From Cytophagales bacterium (lineage in GTDB: Bacteria > Bacteroidota > Bacteroidia > Cytophagales > Cyclobacteriaceae), in contig JAWPMT010000002.1 in assembly GCA_033344775.1 (NCBI GenBank), positions 744,001 to 808,000 of the forward strand: 64,000 bases of DNA, in the 5' to 3' direction. Below are positions 1 to 8,191 of this stretch, piece after piece. Positions within the stretch are counted from its first letter, which is position 1, and every line of letters begins with the position of its first letter. Below the pieces are notes generated by a model. The model saw nothing but the letters and a program-made list of their open reading frames with translations. It had not been told where the DNA came from and did no database searches. The translations under genes and the position numbers were made by a program.

Positions 1-864
1 AATCCGTTCCTGGGATCTGTGTTCATGTTCCTGACCTTGATCATTGCGGTTCCTTCGGCTGTAAAAGCATTTAACTACATCACCACGCTTTGGAAAGGTA
101 ATATCATCTTTACTCCAGCGATGTTGTTCTCTATTGGTTTGGTTTCCTTCTTTATCTCAGGAGGATTGACTGGTATTTTCCTTGGTAACTCTGCCATTGA
201 TATCAATTTGCACGATACTTACTTTGTAGTGGCTCACTTCCACCTGGTAATGGGTAGTGCATCTGCCTTTGGTCTGGCTGCAGGGGTTTATCACTGGTTC
301 CCTAAAATGTTTGGAAGAATGATGGATGAGCGATTGGGCCACATTCACTTTTGGTTCACCTTCGTAGGGATCTACCTGGTGTTTTTCCCACTGCACTATA
401 TTGGTATCGCAGGTTTCCCAAGAAGATATTATTCGTTCACAAGCTTTGATGCATTCTCATCTTTCACGGATCTGAATTCATTCGTGACGATCGCGGCGGT
501 ATTTACCTTCTTTGCACAGTTCATCTTTGTGTTCAACTTCTTCTACAGCATTTTCAGAGGTAAGTTGGCACCTGCTAATCCATGGAACTCTAACACATTA
601 GAGTGGACTACTCCTCGATTCCCTGGACACGGTAACTGGGTAGGAGCGATCCCTAAAGTGTTCCGATGGGCATATGATTACAGTAAGCCCCTTACGGAAG
701 AAGCGAAGGCGAGTATGTCTCAGGAAGAAATTGATAATTACCCTGACTTCATTCCTCAAGACGTTCCGTTAACAGAGACCATGGAATCTAATACGGAGCA
801 GGAAAAGGAATTAGCAGCAGAAGAGCAAACTGACCTGGAGCCCAAAGTGGCGAATGCTGAATAA
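1..864 (+). CDS. ctaD: Cytochrome c oxidase subunit I, C-terminal part (5' end outside window)
   Basis: Catalytic heme-copper subunit of the aa3/caa3-type terminal oxidase in the inner membrane, which reduces O2 and pumps protons. The frame is open from base 1; 287 residues remain of a protein that is normally about 550-600, so the N-terminal half is missing. The motif HDTYFVVAHFH (residues 71-81 of the fragment) carries the two histidines (H79, H81) that in this family ligate heme a3 and heme a, plus the conserved HD pair near the Mg site. Several membrane helices follow, then an acidic soluble tail rich in Glu. The last 11 bases overlap the start of ctaA, so the genes are probably translationally coupled. 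Identification is secure from the motif and the neighbouring cta genes; the missing part cannot be assessed. Confidence 0.97.
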   Translation, partial: NPFLGSVFMFLTLIIAVPSAVKAFNYITTLWKGNIIFTPAMLFSIGLVSFFISGGLTGIFLGNSAIDINLHDTYFVVAHFHLVMGSASAFGLAAGVYHWFPKMFGRMMDERLGHIHFWFTFVGIYLVFFPLHYIGIAGFPRRYYSFTSFDAFSSFTDLNSFVTIAAVFTFFAQFIFVFNFFYSIFRGKLAPANPWNSNTLEWTTPRFPGHGNWVGAIPKVFRWAYDYSKPLTEEAKASMSQEEIDNYPDFIPQDVPLTETMESNTEQEKELAAEEQTDLEPKVANAE

Positions 865-1885
865 GCGTACTTTTCGCAAAATCAATACCTACACGATCAT
901 TGCGGTTTACCTGTTGATCGTGGTAGGTAGCATTGTAAGAGTAACGGAAGCTGGAATGGGGTGTCCCGATTGGCCGAAATGTTTCGGTGGATATGCACCT
1001 CCGACTCATGTCAGTCAGCTTCCAGAAAACTACAAAGAGATATATCTCGAAAAGCGGCTTTCAAAAAATGAACGACTATCCGGATTGTTGATGCGACTTA
1101 ACCTGACAGGGTTAGCCAATAGAATCATAAACGATCCGGATATTCAGATTGAAGAAGATTACAGCAGTACCAAGGCCTGGATAGAATACATTAACCGTTT
1201 GATTGGTGTTTTGATTGGATTCTTTATCATAGCGAACATGATCTGGTCCTTCAGTTATCGAAGGATTGCTCCAATTATTCCAGTGATTGCTGTATTTGCT
1301 TTCATTTTGGTATTGTTTCAAGGCTGGATTGGATCGCTCGTAGTATCTACCAATCTTTTGCCTGGTTTCATTTCTTTCCACATGTCGTTGGCTTTGCTAT
1401 TAGTGGCATTTTTGATATACATCAATTACAAATCCTCTGATAGGGTTAATTCCAGAGATCTGGGCCGAGAATTTAAGGTGATGGCAATCGTGATCTTTGT
1501 GCTGTCATTGCCTCAAATTTTAATGGGAACTCAGGTGCGTGAGATCATTGATATGTTATTGAATCAGGAAGTAGGAAGAGAGGCTCTGATCAGTCAAATG
1601 CCTGTGATCTTCTACATCCATCGGTCTTTTTCTTTATTGATCCTGATCATTGCGATCTACGGAGCTTATCGACTTTATAAGGTCGAAGCGCTGAGTAGCC
1701 ATTTTGGATTGTTCTGGCTGATTAGTTTGGGGATCATCATTGCAGAAGCCATAGGTGGTGCAATCATGACCTATTTTGAAGTGCCAAGATCAATGCAACC
1801 TTTACATTTGCTTGGAGCATCGATACTGTTTGGAACGCTATACTATTTAACTTTGATCTCAAATTTCAAAGCTGCAAAAGCATGA
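854..1885 (+). CDS. ctaA: Heme A synthase (COX15/CtaA family)
   Basis: Oxidises the C8 methyl of heme O to give heme A for the oxidase encoded upstream; integral inner-membrane protein. The 343-residue length and about eight hydrophobic segments fit the family. The N-terminal segment ends in GMGCPDWPKCFGG, the conserved loop of COX15-type proteins with a Cys pair. Later segments carry the family histidines, e.g. in FISFHMS and FYIHRSFS. The start overlaps the end of ctaD by 11 bases and the stop overlaps the ctaB start in an ATGA arrangement, showing one cistron chain. Function is from family knowledge; the context with ctaB makes the call secure. Confidence 0.95.
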   Translation: MLNKRTFRKINTYTIIAVYLLIVVGSIVRVTEAGMGCPDWPKCFGGYAPPTHVSQLPENYKEIYLEKRLSKNERLSGLLMRLNLTGLANRIINDPDIQIEEDYSSTKAWIEYINRLIGVLIGFFIIANMIWSFSYRRIAPIIPVIAVFAFILVLFQGWIGSLVVSTNLLPGFISFHMSLALLLVAFLIYINYKSSDRVNSRDLGREFKVMAIVIFVLSLPQILMGTQVREIIDMLLNQEVGREALISQMPVIFYIHRSFSLLILIIAIYGAYRLYKVEALSSHFGLFWLISLGIIIAEAIGGAIMTYFEVPRSMQPLHLLGASILFGTLYYLTLISNFKAAKA

Positions 1886-2766
1886 TTTCGCTAACACGTG
1901 ATTGGGTTTGGAAAGAGAAGTTGTCAGGATACTGGGAGTTGTTAAAACCCCGACTGTCCATGACCGTAGCTTTCTCTTCGGCATTTGGATACATTCTTGC
2001 TGCGGGTGGTCCCATAGACTGGATTCACTTTGCGCAATTTGTCATAGGCGGATTCTTCATCAGTGGCGCTTCAGTGACTATCAATCAATTACTGGAGATC
2101 GGTTATGACAAGGTGATGAGTCGTACGCAAAAGCGTCCGTTACCGACCGAAAGAATTAGTAAATCCGAAGCGATTATTTATACGGTGCTTTTAACCATCG
2201 CAGGGTCAGCCTTATTGGCTTTCGCTACAAATAGCCTGACCGTGCTGTTGTCGCTGGTGTCCCTGGTATTGTATGCTTTCGTTTATACGCCTTTAAAAAG
2301 AGTAGGACCAATCGCAGTATTTGTTGGCGCAATTCCCGGCGCACTTCCTCCACTCATCGGTTGGGTAGCTTCTACAGGGGTTATCTCTCATGATGCATTG
2401 ATCATATTCGGCATCCAATTCATTTGGCAGTTCCCGCACTTCTGGGCCATTGCCTGGGTTTCTGATGAAGACTACAAACGGGCCGGTTTTAAACTACTTC
2501 CAGGTGCCGGTAAAAAAGACTTGAACACTGCCATCAATATTGTGGTTTACACGTTATTCCTGCTGCCTTTAGGGTTGTTGCCGAGTTATTTCGGATTGAC
2601 CGGCATAGGTAGCGGAGTTGTGGCTACTGTATGTGGTGTATTATTCCTTGCGCAGACGTTTCAATTGCTGAAAGACAACAGTCGCAAGTCAGCACTTAGG
2701 ATCATGTTTGGTTCATTCATGTACCTCCCGGTAGTCCAAATTGCGTTTTTAATTGATAAAATTTGA
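1882..2766 (+). CDS. ctaB: Protoheme IX farnesyltransferase (heme O synthase)
   Basis: UbiA-type prenyltransferase that transfers farnesyl to heme B, giving heme O, the substrate of CtaA. 294 residues, polytopic membrane protein of usual family length. The prenyl-diphosphate binding region begins at about residue 68 with NQLLEIGYDKVMSRTQKRPL, which matches the family pattern, although the first acidic position is Glu rather than the more usual Asp. The second conserved loop is DEDYKRAGFKLLPGAG. The start is inside the ctaA stop (ATGA). Position between ctaA and the oxidase subunits fits a heme A supply module. Confidence 0.96.
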   Translation: MISLTRDWVWKEKLSGYWELLKPRLSMTVAFSSAFGYILAAGGPIDWIHFAQFVIGGFFISGASVTINQLLEIGYDKVMSRTQKRPLPTERISKSEAIIYTVLLTIAGSALLAFATNSLTVLLSLVSLVLYAFVYTPLKRVGPIAVFVGAIPGALPPLIGWVASTGVISHDALIIFGIQFIWQFPHFWAIAWVSDEDYKRAGFKLLPGAGKKDLNTAINIVVYTLFLLPLGLLPSYFGLTGIGSGVVATVCGVLFLAQTFQLLKDNSRKSALRIMFGSFMYLPVVQIAFLIDKI

Positions 2767-2770
2767 GGGG

Positions 2771-3355
2771 ATGGATAACGTATTGAATGTCATGAGTCAA
2801 CAACAGGGAAAAGTAAGATCGGTGAACCCCAAGCTATTCGGCTTGTGGATTTTCATGGTTACGGTAGTAATGATTTTTATTTCCCTAAGCAGCGCTTACA
2901 TCGTTAAGAAAGCTGAAGGAGACTGGTTGCTGATCCAGTTTCCGCAGATGTTTAAGATTACGTCTGTTTTGATCGTTCTGAGTAGTTTGAGTATGCACTT
3001 CGCGTACCTCGCGTCTAAGAAGAATAATCTGTTCAATATCAGATTGGGTCTCGGTATCACCGGACTGTTGGCCATTGCCTTTACAGTAGGGCAATACTGG
3101 TCCTGGGGAGAGTTGGTAGAGCAGGGGGTGTTTTTTGTTGGGAATCCTGCCGGCTCCTTTATTTATGTTTTCACTGGCCTGCACGTGGCGCACCTTTTTG
3201 GAGGACTTATCTTCCTGATTATCGTGTTGCGAAGGGCGTTTACATACAAGGTTCATTCAAAAAGTATGTTGAGTATTCAGCTTTGTGCTACATACTGGCA
3301 TTTTCTCGGTGGACTTTGGTTGTATTTATATTTATTTTTGATCCTGAATAATTAA
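2771..3355 (+). CDS. Cytochrome c oxidase subunit III-like protein (short, first copy)
   Basis: A five- to six-helix membrane protein of about 195 residues belonging to the COX3 superfamily, assumed to be a structural subunit of the terminal oxidase. Visible family features are GLHVAHLFGG and the C-terminal pattern CATYWHFLGGLWLYLY, corresponding to the conserved YWHFVD region of subunit III. An ATG at 2771 directly after a GAGGGG run was chosen. A TTG at 2753 and an ATG at 2792 are alternatives, and 2792 has better spacing from that purine run. The gene lies just behind ctaB and 15 bases before a second, longer subunit III gene. Tandem short and long COX3 proteins are usual in Bacteroidota cta operons. 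Confidence 0.88.
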   Translation: MDNVLNVMSQQQGKVRSVNPKLFGLWIFMVTVVMIFISLSSAYIVKKAEGDWLLIQFPQMFKITSVLIVLSSLSMHFAYLASKKNNLFNIRLGLGITGLLAIAFTVGQYWSWGELVEQGVFFVGNPAGSFIYVFTGLHVAHLFGGLIFLIIVLRRAFTYKVHSKSMLSIQLCATYWHFLGGLWLYLYLFLILNN

Positions 3356-3370
3356 AATTCCTAATCTAAC

Positions 3371-4120
3371 ATGTCTAGCACTGCAGTTGTCGTAGACGAG
3401 TCGAAGAAAGGCCTCTGGGCCGGTGGAGTTGAGCCCATGAAAGCTAGCTACGGCAAGCTCATGATGTGGTTTTTCCTCCTGTCTGATGCATTCACTTTTT
3501 CAGCTCTTTTGATCACTTACGGAATGATCCGGTTCAAGCATCCGGCATACGAAGGGAATCCTGAAGATTTCGTATTCTCTCAGGACTACTGGCCAATTCC
3601 TGAAAAAGTATTTGAAGCGGTGCCATTCTTACATGGAGTACATGCTCCGTTGGTGTTTGTGGGAATCATGACGTTTATTCTGATCCTGAGTAGTGTGACC
3701 ATGGTATTAGGAGTGGAAGCAGGACACAGAATGGATAAGCGTGGTGTAGAGAAATGGATGCTTTGGACTATCGTTGGAGGATTGACATTCCTCGGTTGCC
3801 AGGCATGGGAATGGTCTCACTTCATTCACGGAACTGCAGATGGAGGTAGATTGAGTGACGGATCAGTGATCTTTGGTGCGAACCTTGTCCTTAACCAATA
3901 TGGGCCAAGCAACTTTGCAGCACTGTTTTTCTTCATTACAGGATTCCACGGATTCCACGTATTCAGTGGGGTGGTCATTAATTTCATCATATTCTATCAG
4001 ACGGTAGTAGGTAAGCTCGAGAAGCGCGGACACTACGAGATGGTAGAAAAAGTAGGATTATACTGGCACTTTGTAGATCTGGTGTGGGTATTTGTGTTCA
4101 CCTTCTTTTATTTGGTCTAA
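3371..4120 (+). CDS. ctaE: Cytochrome c oxidase subunit III (second copy)
   Basis: 249-residue polytopic membrane protein of the COX3 family, a core subunit that stabilises subunit I and its proton uptake path. Diagnostic stretches are QAWEWSHFIHG, ITGFHGFHVFSGV and the C-terminal YWHFVDLVWVFVF, the family's most conserved motif. Compared with the preceding shorter paralogue it has an extra hydrophilic loop around residues 55-80 and is nearer to the usual length. It sits 15 bases after that paralogue and 20 before the subunit IV gene, so all belong to one transcript. Confidence 0.95.
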   Translation: MSSTAVVVDESKKGLWAGGVEPMKASYGKLMMWFFLLSDAFTFSALLITYGMIRFKHPAYEGNPEDFVFSQDYWPIPEKVFEAVPFLHGVHAPLVFVGIMTFILILSSVTMVLGVEAGHRMDKRGVEKWMLWTIVGGLTFLGCQAWEWSHFIHGTADGGRLSDGSVIFGANLVLNQYGPSNFAALFFFITGFHGFHVFSGVVINFIIFYQTVVGKLEKRGHYEMVEKVGLYWHFVDLVWVFVFTFFYLV

Positions 4121-4140
4121 CTTTTTAATCAATCGATATC

Positions 4141-4473
4141 ATGGAGCAAGAAAATCCAGAAGTAGTAGTTATCCCGGAAGATCCGGCGAAAACCAGAAAA
4201 ATTTGGAAGATTGCTGGAATCCTAGCATTGATTACAGCCATAGAATTTGCCATCGCATTTATTTTCCCGGCAAGTTTGATCAAGAACTGGGTGTTTATCA
4301 TCCTGACAATTTTCAAGGCATATTTCATCGTATCTGATTTCATGCACTTAGGTCATGAGAGAAAATCATTGATCATGTCAATATTGTTGCCGATCACCTT
4401 TGTGATCTTCCTGATCTTTATTTTGTGGTACCAGGGAACAGCGATTTTCCAGGTGCTTTATCCGGAATTCTAA
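4141..4473 (+). CDS. ctaF: Cytochrome c oxidase subunit IV-like protein (caa3 type)
   Basis: 110-residue protein with three predicted membrane helices and a short charged N-terminus, matching the COX4_pro / CtaF family that accompanies bacterial caa3-type oxidases. Characteristic is the second helix region with IFKAYFIVSDFMHLGHE, in which the FMHL(xx)E pattern is conserved in the family. The gene follows the larger subunit III by 20 bases. Assignment rests on size, topology, this motif and operon position; catalysis is not expected, the subunit being accessory. Confidence 0.88.
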   Translation: MEQENPEVVVIPEDPAKTRKIWKIAGILALITAIEFAIAFIFPASLIKNWVFIILTIFKAYFIVSDFMHLGHERKSLIMSILLPITFVIFLIFILWYQGTAIFQVLYPEF

Positions 4474-4484
4474 GCATCTATACA

Positions 4485-4895
4485 TTGCAAAAAGGACTCA
4501 AGGCATTTGTCCTTATCATCATATTTGGGGTACCAGTCTTCTGGTACCTTTTTTTACAACTATTCGGTACGAATGAGTTTGAATTGCCGACCTTAGGTAA
4601 GGCAGAGGACGACTGTATTCCAACTGAACTTACGGTGCAAATCATCAGAGCACCGATTAGTACTGAAGCCAGAAATCAATCTAATCGGATTGAACAAAAT
4701 CAACTCACAAAAGCTTTAATAAGTAAGGACAATCAGGGTTGTAGTTTCGAAGCGTGGGACTTGATCCTGGTGGCTCCAACTGGCGATATCAAAGGCGCAT
4801 ACCTATGGGAAATTGCGGATATTGATCGGTTGATCACAGAAGTAGAGTTGTATTATACCATAGCAGAGAGAAATGGAACAAGTGATTCAAAGTAA
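4485..4895 (+). CDS. SCO-like membrane-anchored protein without the thioredoxin redox core
   Basis: 136-residue protein with an N-terminal membrane anchor (residues 5-26) followed by a short extracytoplasmic region. In related cta operons this slot after subunit IV is held by a SCO1/SenC copper chaperone of about 200-230 residues. Here the N-terminal anchor followed by TNEFELP and the C-terminal stretch from DLILVAPTGDIKGAY to DIDRLITEVELYY resemble the two ends of such proteins. The CxxxC copper/redox motif and most of the thioredoxin fold are absent; only two isolated Cys remain. A TTG start at 4485 puts the anchor at the N-terminus; a GTG at 4425 inside ctaF is the alternative. It overlaps the next gene by 23 bases. 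The relation to SCO is my inference; it may be a diverged assembly factor. Confidence 0.7.
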   Translation: MQKGLKAFVLIIIFGVPVFWYLFLQLFGTNEFELPTLGKAEDDCIPTELTVQIIRAPISTEARNQSNRIEQNQLTKALISKDNQGCSFEAWDLILVAPTGDIKGAYLWEIADIDRLITEVELYYTIAERNGTSDSK

Positions 4896-5454
4896 TTCCC
4901 GGAACACCAATGTAATCATTGGTATTTCTGTGGTGATTCCTTTGGCGGTGGCAGCATTGATTTTATTGCCGCAAAAGATAGATGCAGGAAGTTGGGTTTA
5001 TTTCCTACCGGATCTGAATGCAGTAATTAATTCGCTGACCTCCGTATTGTTGATCCTGGCATTCGTCATGATCAAGCGTGGCAACATTGCTGCGCACCGA
5101 ACTTTGATGTTGAGTGGGCTGGTGTTAGGATTTATATTCTTGCTTTCCTATATCGTTTATCACGCTTCTGTTGATTCCGTGAAGTTTGGGGATCTGAATG
5201 CAGATGGTGTATTGTCAGAAGCAGAAAAGTTAGAGGTAGGAGGGACAAGAAGCATTTATTTGTTTTTTCTGGCTTCTCATATTCTGCTTTCAATAGTGGT
5301 GGTGCCGTTTGTTTTATTTGCGTTCTATTTCGCGCTTTCGGGTAAGATTGAGCGCCACAAAAAGATCGTAAAGTTCACTTTTCCGGTCTGGTTATATGTA
5401 TCTGTCACTGGGGTGATAGTTTACTTCATGATCAGTCAATATTATCCCTGGTAG
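4873..5454 (+). CDS. DUF420 family membrane protein (CtaM/YozB-like)
   Basis: 193-residue polytopic protein with five hydrophobic segments. DUF420 members (CtaM in firmicutes) are required for maturation of aa3-type oxidases, so an assembly role here is likely. Conserved features visible are the first helices around the pattern PDLNAVINSLTSVLLILAF, the RGNIAAHRTLM segment and the ERHKKIVKFTFPVWLYVSVTG region near the C-terminus, where the family's His and Arg residues lie. It overlaps the SCO-like gene by 23 bases. A stretch with DLNADGVLSEAEK between helices looks like an EF-hand-type acidic loop, which is not a usual highlight of the family. Confidence 0.88.
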   Translation: MEQVIQSNSRNTNVIIGISVVIPLAVAALILLPQKIDAGSWVYFLPDLNAVINSLTSVLLILAFVMIKRGNIAAHRTLMLSGLVLGFIFLLSYIVYHASVDSVKFGDLNADGVLSEAEKLEVGGTRSIYLFFLASHILLSIVVVPFVLFAFYFALSGKIERHKKIVKFTFPVWLYVSVTGVIVYFMISQYYPW

Positions 5455-5469
5455 CTTTATTTTTGCATT

Positions 5470-5742
5470 ATGAGTGGAGTGAGGAAATACGGGTTGTTGG
5501 TCTTAGTTGCAGTTTTGCCTATTTTGACACAAGCACAATGTGCCATGTGTCGAACACAGGTGGTCAATAACGTCAGCGCGGGTGAAACAACATTCGCAGC
5601 AGGACTCAACATGGGAATTCTTTACCTGTTTTTCACACCTTATATCTTAATTGGCATTGTTGCCTTCATGTGGTTCAAACACAGTAAAGTCAGTGAACGA
5701 AAAGAAAGCATTATCAGCCGTATTAGGCGGCAAGTGCCCTAG
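5470..5742 (+). CDS. Small Cys-containing membrane protein at the end of the cta operon
   Basis: 90-residue protein with a cleavable-looking N-terminal signal (residues 1-22, ending in QAQ), then CAMCRTQV and one central membrane helix followed by a basic cytoplasmic tail. Small proteins with this CxxCR start are common beside Bacteroidota oxidase operons but have no assigned biochemical function known to me. The Cys pair just outside the membrane could bind copper or heme, or form a disulfide; this is speculation. The gene starts 15 bases after the DUF420 gene, and its end overlaps the DUF983 gene by about 50 bases. Confidence 0.75.
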   Translation: MSGVRKYGLLVLVAVLPILTQAQCAMCRTQVVNNVSAGETTFAAGLNMGILYLFFTPYILIGIVAFMWFKHSKVSERKESIISRIRRQVP

Positions 5743-6082
5743 GTGCAGGGAAGGGAAGGTCTTCAAATATCCTGCTTCTAAAATCAGATCATTCAATGTG
5801 ATGCACGAGACTTGCGAAGTATGCGGTCTCCGTTTTGAAGTGGAGCCTGGTTTCTTCTATGGTTCAATGTATGTCAGCTACGGGTTTTCAGTAGGTATTT
5901 TCCTGGCAACCTGGATTGGCATCACCCTTTTGATTGAGGATGCCAGTATTTGGACCTACATCATTACTGTCGTGGTATTAGCAGCGATTGCTTATCCGTT
6001 CAATGTTCGTCTTTCCAGATTGATCATGCTCCATGCCTTCGGTGGGGTGAAGTATGATCGTTCCTTCGTGAAGGGGAAGTAG
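5693..6082 (+). CDS. DUF983 family zinc-ribbon membrane protein
   Basis: About 129 residues. The N-terminus carries two Cys pairs (CPRCREG and CEVCG) forming a probable zinc ribbon, followed by two membrane helices and a short basic tail. DUF983 proteins are found in Bacteroidota and Alphaproteobacteria, often near cytochrome oxidase genes; their function is not established. The frame is open back to 5651, but a GTG at 5693 gives the usual family N-terminus just ahead of the first Cys pair and was chosen. This start lies inside the preceding gene (50-base overlap), so the two are probably co-translated. It is the last gene of the cta operon. Confidence 0.82.
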   Translation: MNEKKALSAVLGGKCPRCREGKVFKYPASKIRSFNVMHETCEVCGLRFEVEPGFFYGSMYVSYGFSVGIFLATWIGITLLIEDASIWTYIITVVVLAAIAYPFNVRLSRLIMLHAFGGVKYDRSFVKGK

Positions 6083-6125
6083 CTGTAACTCAATATTGAT
6101 TTCAACAGACCTTTCTACCGAACAA

Positions 6126-6197
6126 AGCAGACTCAATCCGACTTTGAATTATGATTTGTGTGTTAGGTTGAGGAATGATTGCATGTTTGAGTCTGCT
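6126..6197. repeat. 11-bp inverted repeat between convergent genes
   Basis: AGCAGACTCAA (6126-6136) is matched by its exact reverse complement TTGAGTCTGCT (6187-6197), with a 50-base interval containing one copy of the near-repeat GTGTTAGGTTGAGG; a second, one-mismatch copy follows the repeat at about 6201-6214. It lies between the end of the cta operon (+) and the end of the BamA-like gene (-). A bidirectional transcription stop or an mRNA 3'-end structure is possible, but there is no T-run, so this is not a standard terminator. Confidence 0.4.
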
Positions 6198-6224
6198 CAA
6201 GTGTAAGGTTGAGGCTCTCGAAAC

Positions 6225-7421
6225 CTAAAATGCCTCATTAAACGAAATATAAAAGAAGCTGCTGTCCGCGCCGAATCCAAAATCCACCCGAATGTTCATT
6301 CTGGGTTCTGTTTCCAGGCGATAACCCGCTCCAAAATTGGGTAGCCATTTGTCATATGAGACAGGATCTGGGGCAATGGAGCCGCCACCTATCCATGCCA
6401 CAAACCCAGATCGATCTTTTAAGCTGAACTTCTTACTGCTGTCTCCTTTTCCGAACATATGGCGATACTCCAGGATACCAAAGAGCATGGACTTGTCTCG
6501 AAATCGTCCCCAACGATAGCCTCTCAAATCGAATGGAGTCCCTAATTGGGACATTTCCGGCCAGGGTACTTCATCAAATGCATTCCGATTGCGGATTTGC
6601 CAGGCCAGCACTTTTCGATGACCGACAAGCTGGTATTGCCGGTAGTCCAAATCGATCACCTCGTATTTACTTTGCCCTCCCAGAAATCGACCATAGAACA
6701 TGACATTCAAATCAAGAAAGATTCCCTCATAGGCATTGACGATCAGGTCGCGGCTATCGTATTGTACGGAGAGCCCCAGGCCAGCATTCTTACTGAAATT
6801 ACCTGTTTCAATGATATTAGGATCGGCAAGGATGTAATCATTGAGGTCCTTACCGGTAGTGCGGTTAATATCTAAGGCCGCTCCCCAGAACACATGTGGA
6901 CCAAATCGGGTAAGTAACTTATAATAGAGTCGAAACCACGTTCTTTGATAGGTTGTAGTGCTGTCCGAGAGTGGGGTATTCTTTCCATTGTCATACCCTA
7001 CACCGAAGTAGTTGTCTGGCATGTCCTTGAACCATAATTCACCTGAAGTTCGATGCTTATCATCCTTTCCGTAGAGTGTGAGACGTGCATTGAATTGTAC
7101 TGACCCGTTGGAGCTGATCCCGGCCGCAAATGGGATGGAAGACCGTTCAAGAATTGGGTTGTCCTTTTGTACTTTGAAGGTATATAAACCCCCAGCAGAG
7201 ATCAGGAACCCTAGTTCCGGAGAAAAAGCTGGGGCGACAAATGGCGTAAATAGTGACTGACCAAATTCAATTTTAGCCGCACGAATGGAATCCAGGTTGG
7301 ACCAGAAGGATTTCTTTCGACTATTTTCCTGGGCCAGAGTGGTCAATGAAATGAGCGCAAGCATCAGAAAAGGAATACAGCGCCTGGTTAGGGTTTGCAA
7401 GTTGATCTTCTTCAAGGACAT
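6225..7421 (-). CDS. BamA/TamA family outer-membrane barrel protein (surface antigen)
   Basis: 398 residues with an N-terminal signal peptide (about residues 1-30, ending LTTLAQ) and then a region rich in alternating aromatic/hydrophobic residues typical of a 16-stranded Omp85 barrel. The C-terminus ends in FFYISFNEAF, the aromatic-terminated last strand typical of the superfamily. A GYRWGRFRDK segment near residue 300 corresponds to the conserved lid-loop GxRG-like region. No POTRA domains are present, so it is a POTRA-less surface-antigen-type member rather than BamA itself. The substrate is unknown. It is transcribed divergently from the gene starting at 7500, with a 78-base shared promoter region. 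Confidence 0.8.
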   Translation of the reverse strand: MSLKKINLQTLTRRCIPFLMLALISLTTLAQENSRKKSFWSNLDSIRAAKIEFGQSLFTPFVAPAFSPELGFLISAGGLYTFKVQKDNPILERSSIPFAAGISSNGSVQFNARLTLYGKDDKHRTSGELWFKDMPDNYFGVGYDNGKNTPLSDSTTTYQRTWFRLYYKLLTRFGPHVFWGAALDINRTTGKDLNDYILADPNIIETGNFSKNAGLGLSVQYDSRDLIVNAYEGIFLDLNVMFYGRFLGGQSKYEVIDLDYRQYQLVGHRKVLAWQIRNRNAFDEVPWPEMSQLGTPFDLRGYRWGRFRDKSMLFGILEYRHMFGKGDSSKKFSLKDRSGFVAWIGGGSIAPDPVSYDKWLPNFGAGYRLETEPRMNIRVDFGFGADSSFFYISFNEAF

Positions 7422-7499
7422 GAAAATAAACCAATTTTACCTCTTCTTCCAACTTTGCTATACAATCATAAACTTGATGATTTTTCTATCTTTAAACCC

Positions 7500-8000
7500 A
7501 TGAAGTATTTTTTGATCTTGATTTTATCTTGTTTGCTGTTTGGTTCGGCTATTGCACAAGAAGAGAATCCATTGACTGCTTTGGAGCCGCTCATGGGCAA
7601 AACCTGGGCCATAGATGCCCAATGGGGCGATGGATCAGTCTTCAAACAGGAGTTGTCTTTAGAATATGGACTTCAGAACCAGGTGGTGTATTGCTATACA
7701 AAAGGCTTTATCAATGCTGAGCGTACCCAATTTGGCGACCGCAATTTTGGCATAAGAAAATTCGACAAAGAGAGCGGCAAAATCCTGTTCTGGGAGTTCG
7801 ACGCATTCGGAGGGGTAACAGAAGGAGAGGTTATCGCTAATGGCAGGGACCTTTGGTTTGTTTACAACTATGGGGAGACGGTCATTGCTGATATATGGGA
7901 ATACCTCGATGATGAAACCTATGCTTTTCGCGTGGTTTCTTACAACAATGAAGAGATAGGAGATATGTACCTGAAAGGAGCCTATAAAGTCAAAAGGTAA
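7500..8000 (+). CDS. Secreted hypothetical protein
   Basis: 166 residues: a signal peptide (1-18, ending AIAQ) and a globular domain of about 145 residues rich in Trp, Tyr and acidic residues. I do not recognise a named family with certainty. The pattern of antiparallel strands (GKTWAIDAQWGDG, LFWEFDAFGGVTEGEV, LWFVYNYG, YLKGAYKVKR) resembles a lipocalin-like or 'heme-binding/DUF' beta-barrel found in Bacteroidota periplasmic proteins. The ATG at 7500 is chosen because it places the signal peptide at the N-terminus; the frame extends further upstream without one. No operon partner is visible. Confidence 0.7.
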   Translation: MKYFLILILSCLLFGSAIAQEENPLTALEPLMGKTWAIDAQWGDGSVFKQELSLEYGLQNQVVYCYTKGFINAERTQFGDRNFGIRKFDKESGKILFWEFDAFGGVTEGEVIANGRDLWFVYNYGETVIADIWEYLDDETYAFRVVSYNNEEIGDMYLKGAYKVKR

Positions 8001-8191
8001 TATTCCACTTATCCTACTTACTCAAAAACCTACGAAAAGAGAAGACAGTAGCATCAGAAAAATTAACTTTTAATAGAGATCAAATGCTACCAATTTCTCT
8101 GGTACGAAAAAAATACAGGAGTTGATCAACTCGGCGATTGAATGCAATTAGGATAGTCTTGAATGTACTCATGAATTAAAGATAGCTATTT

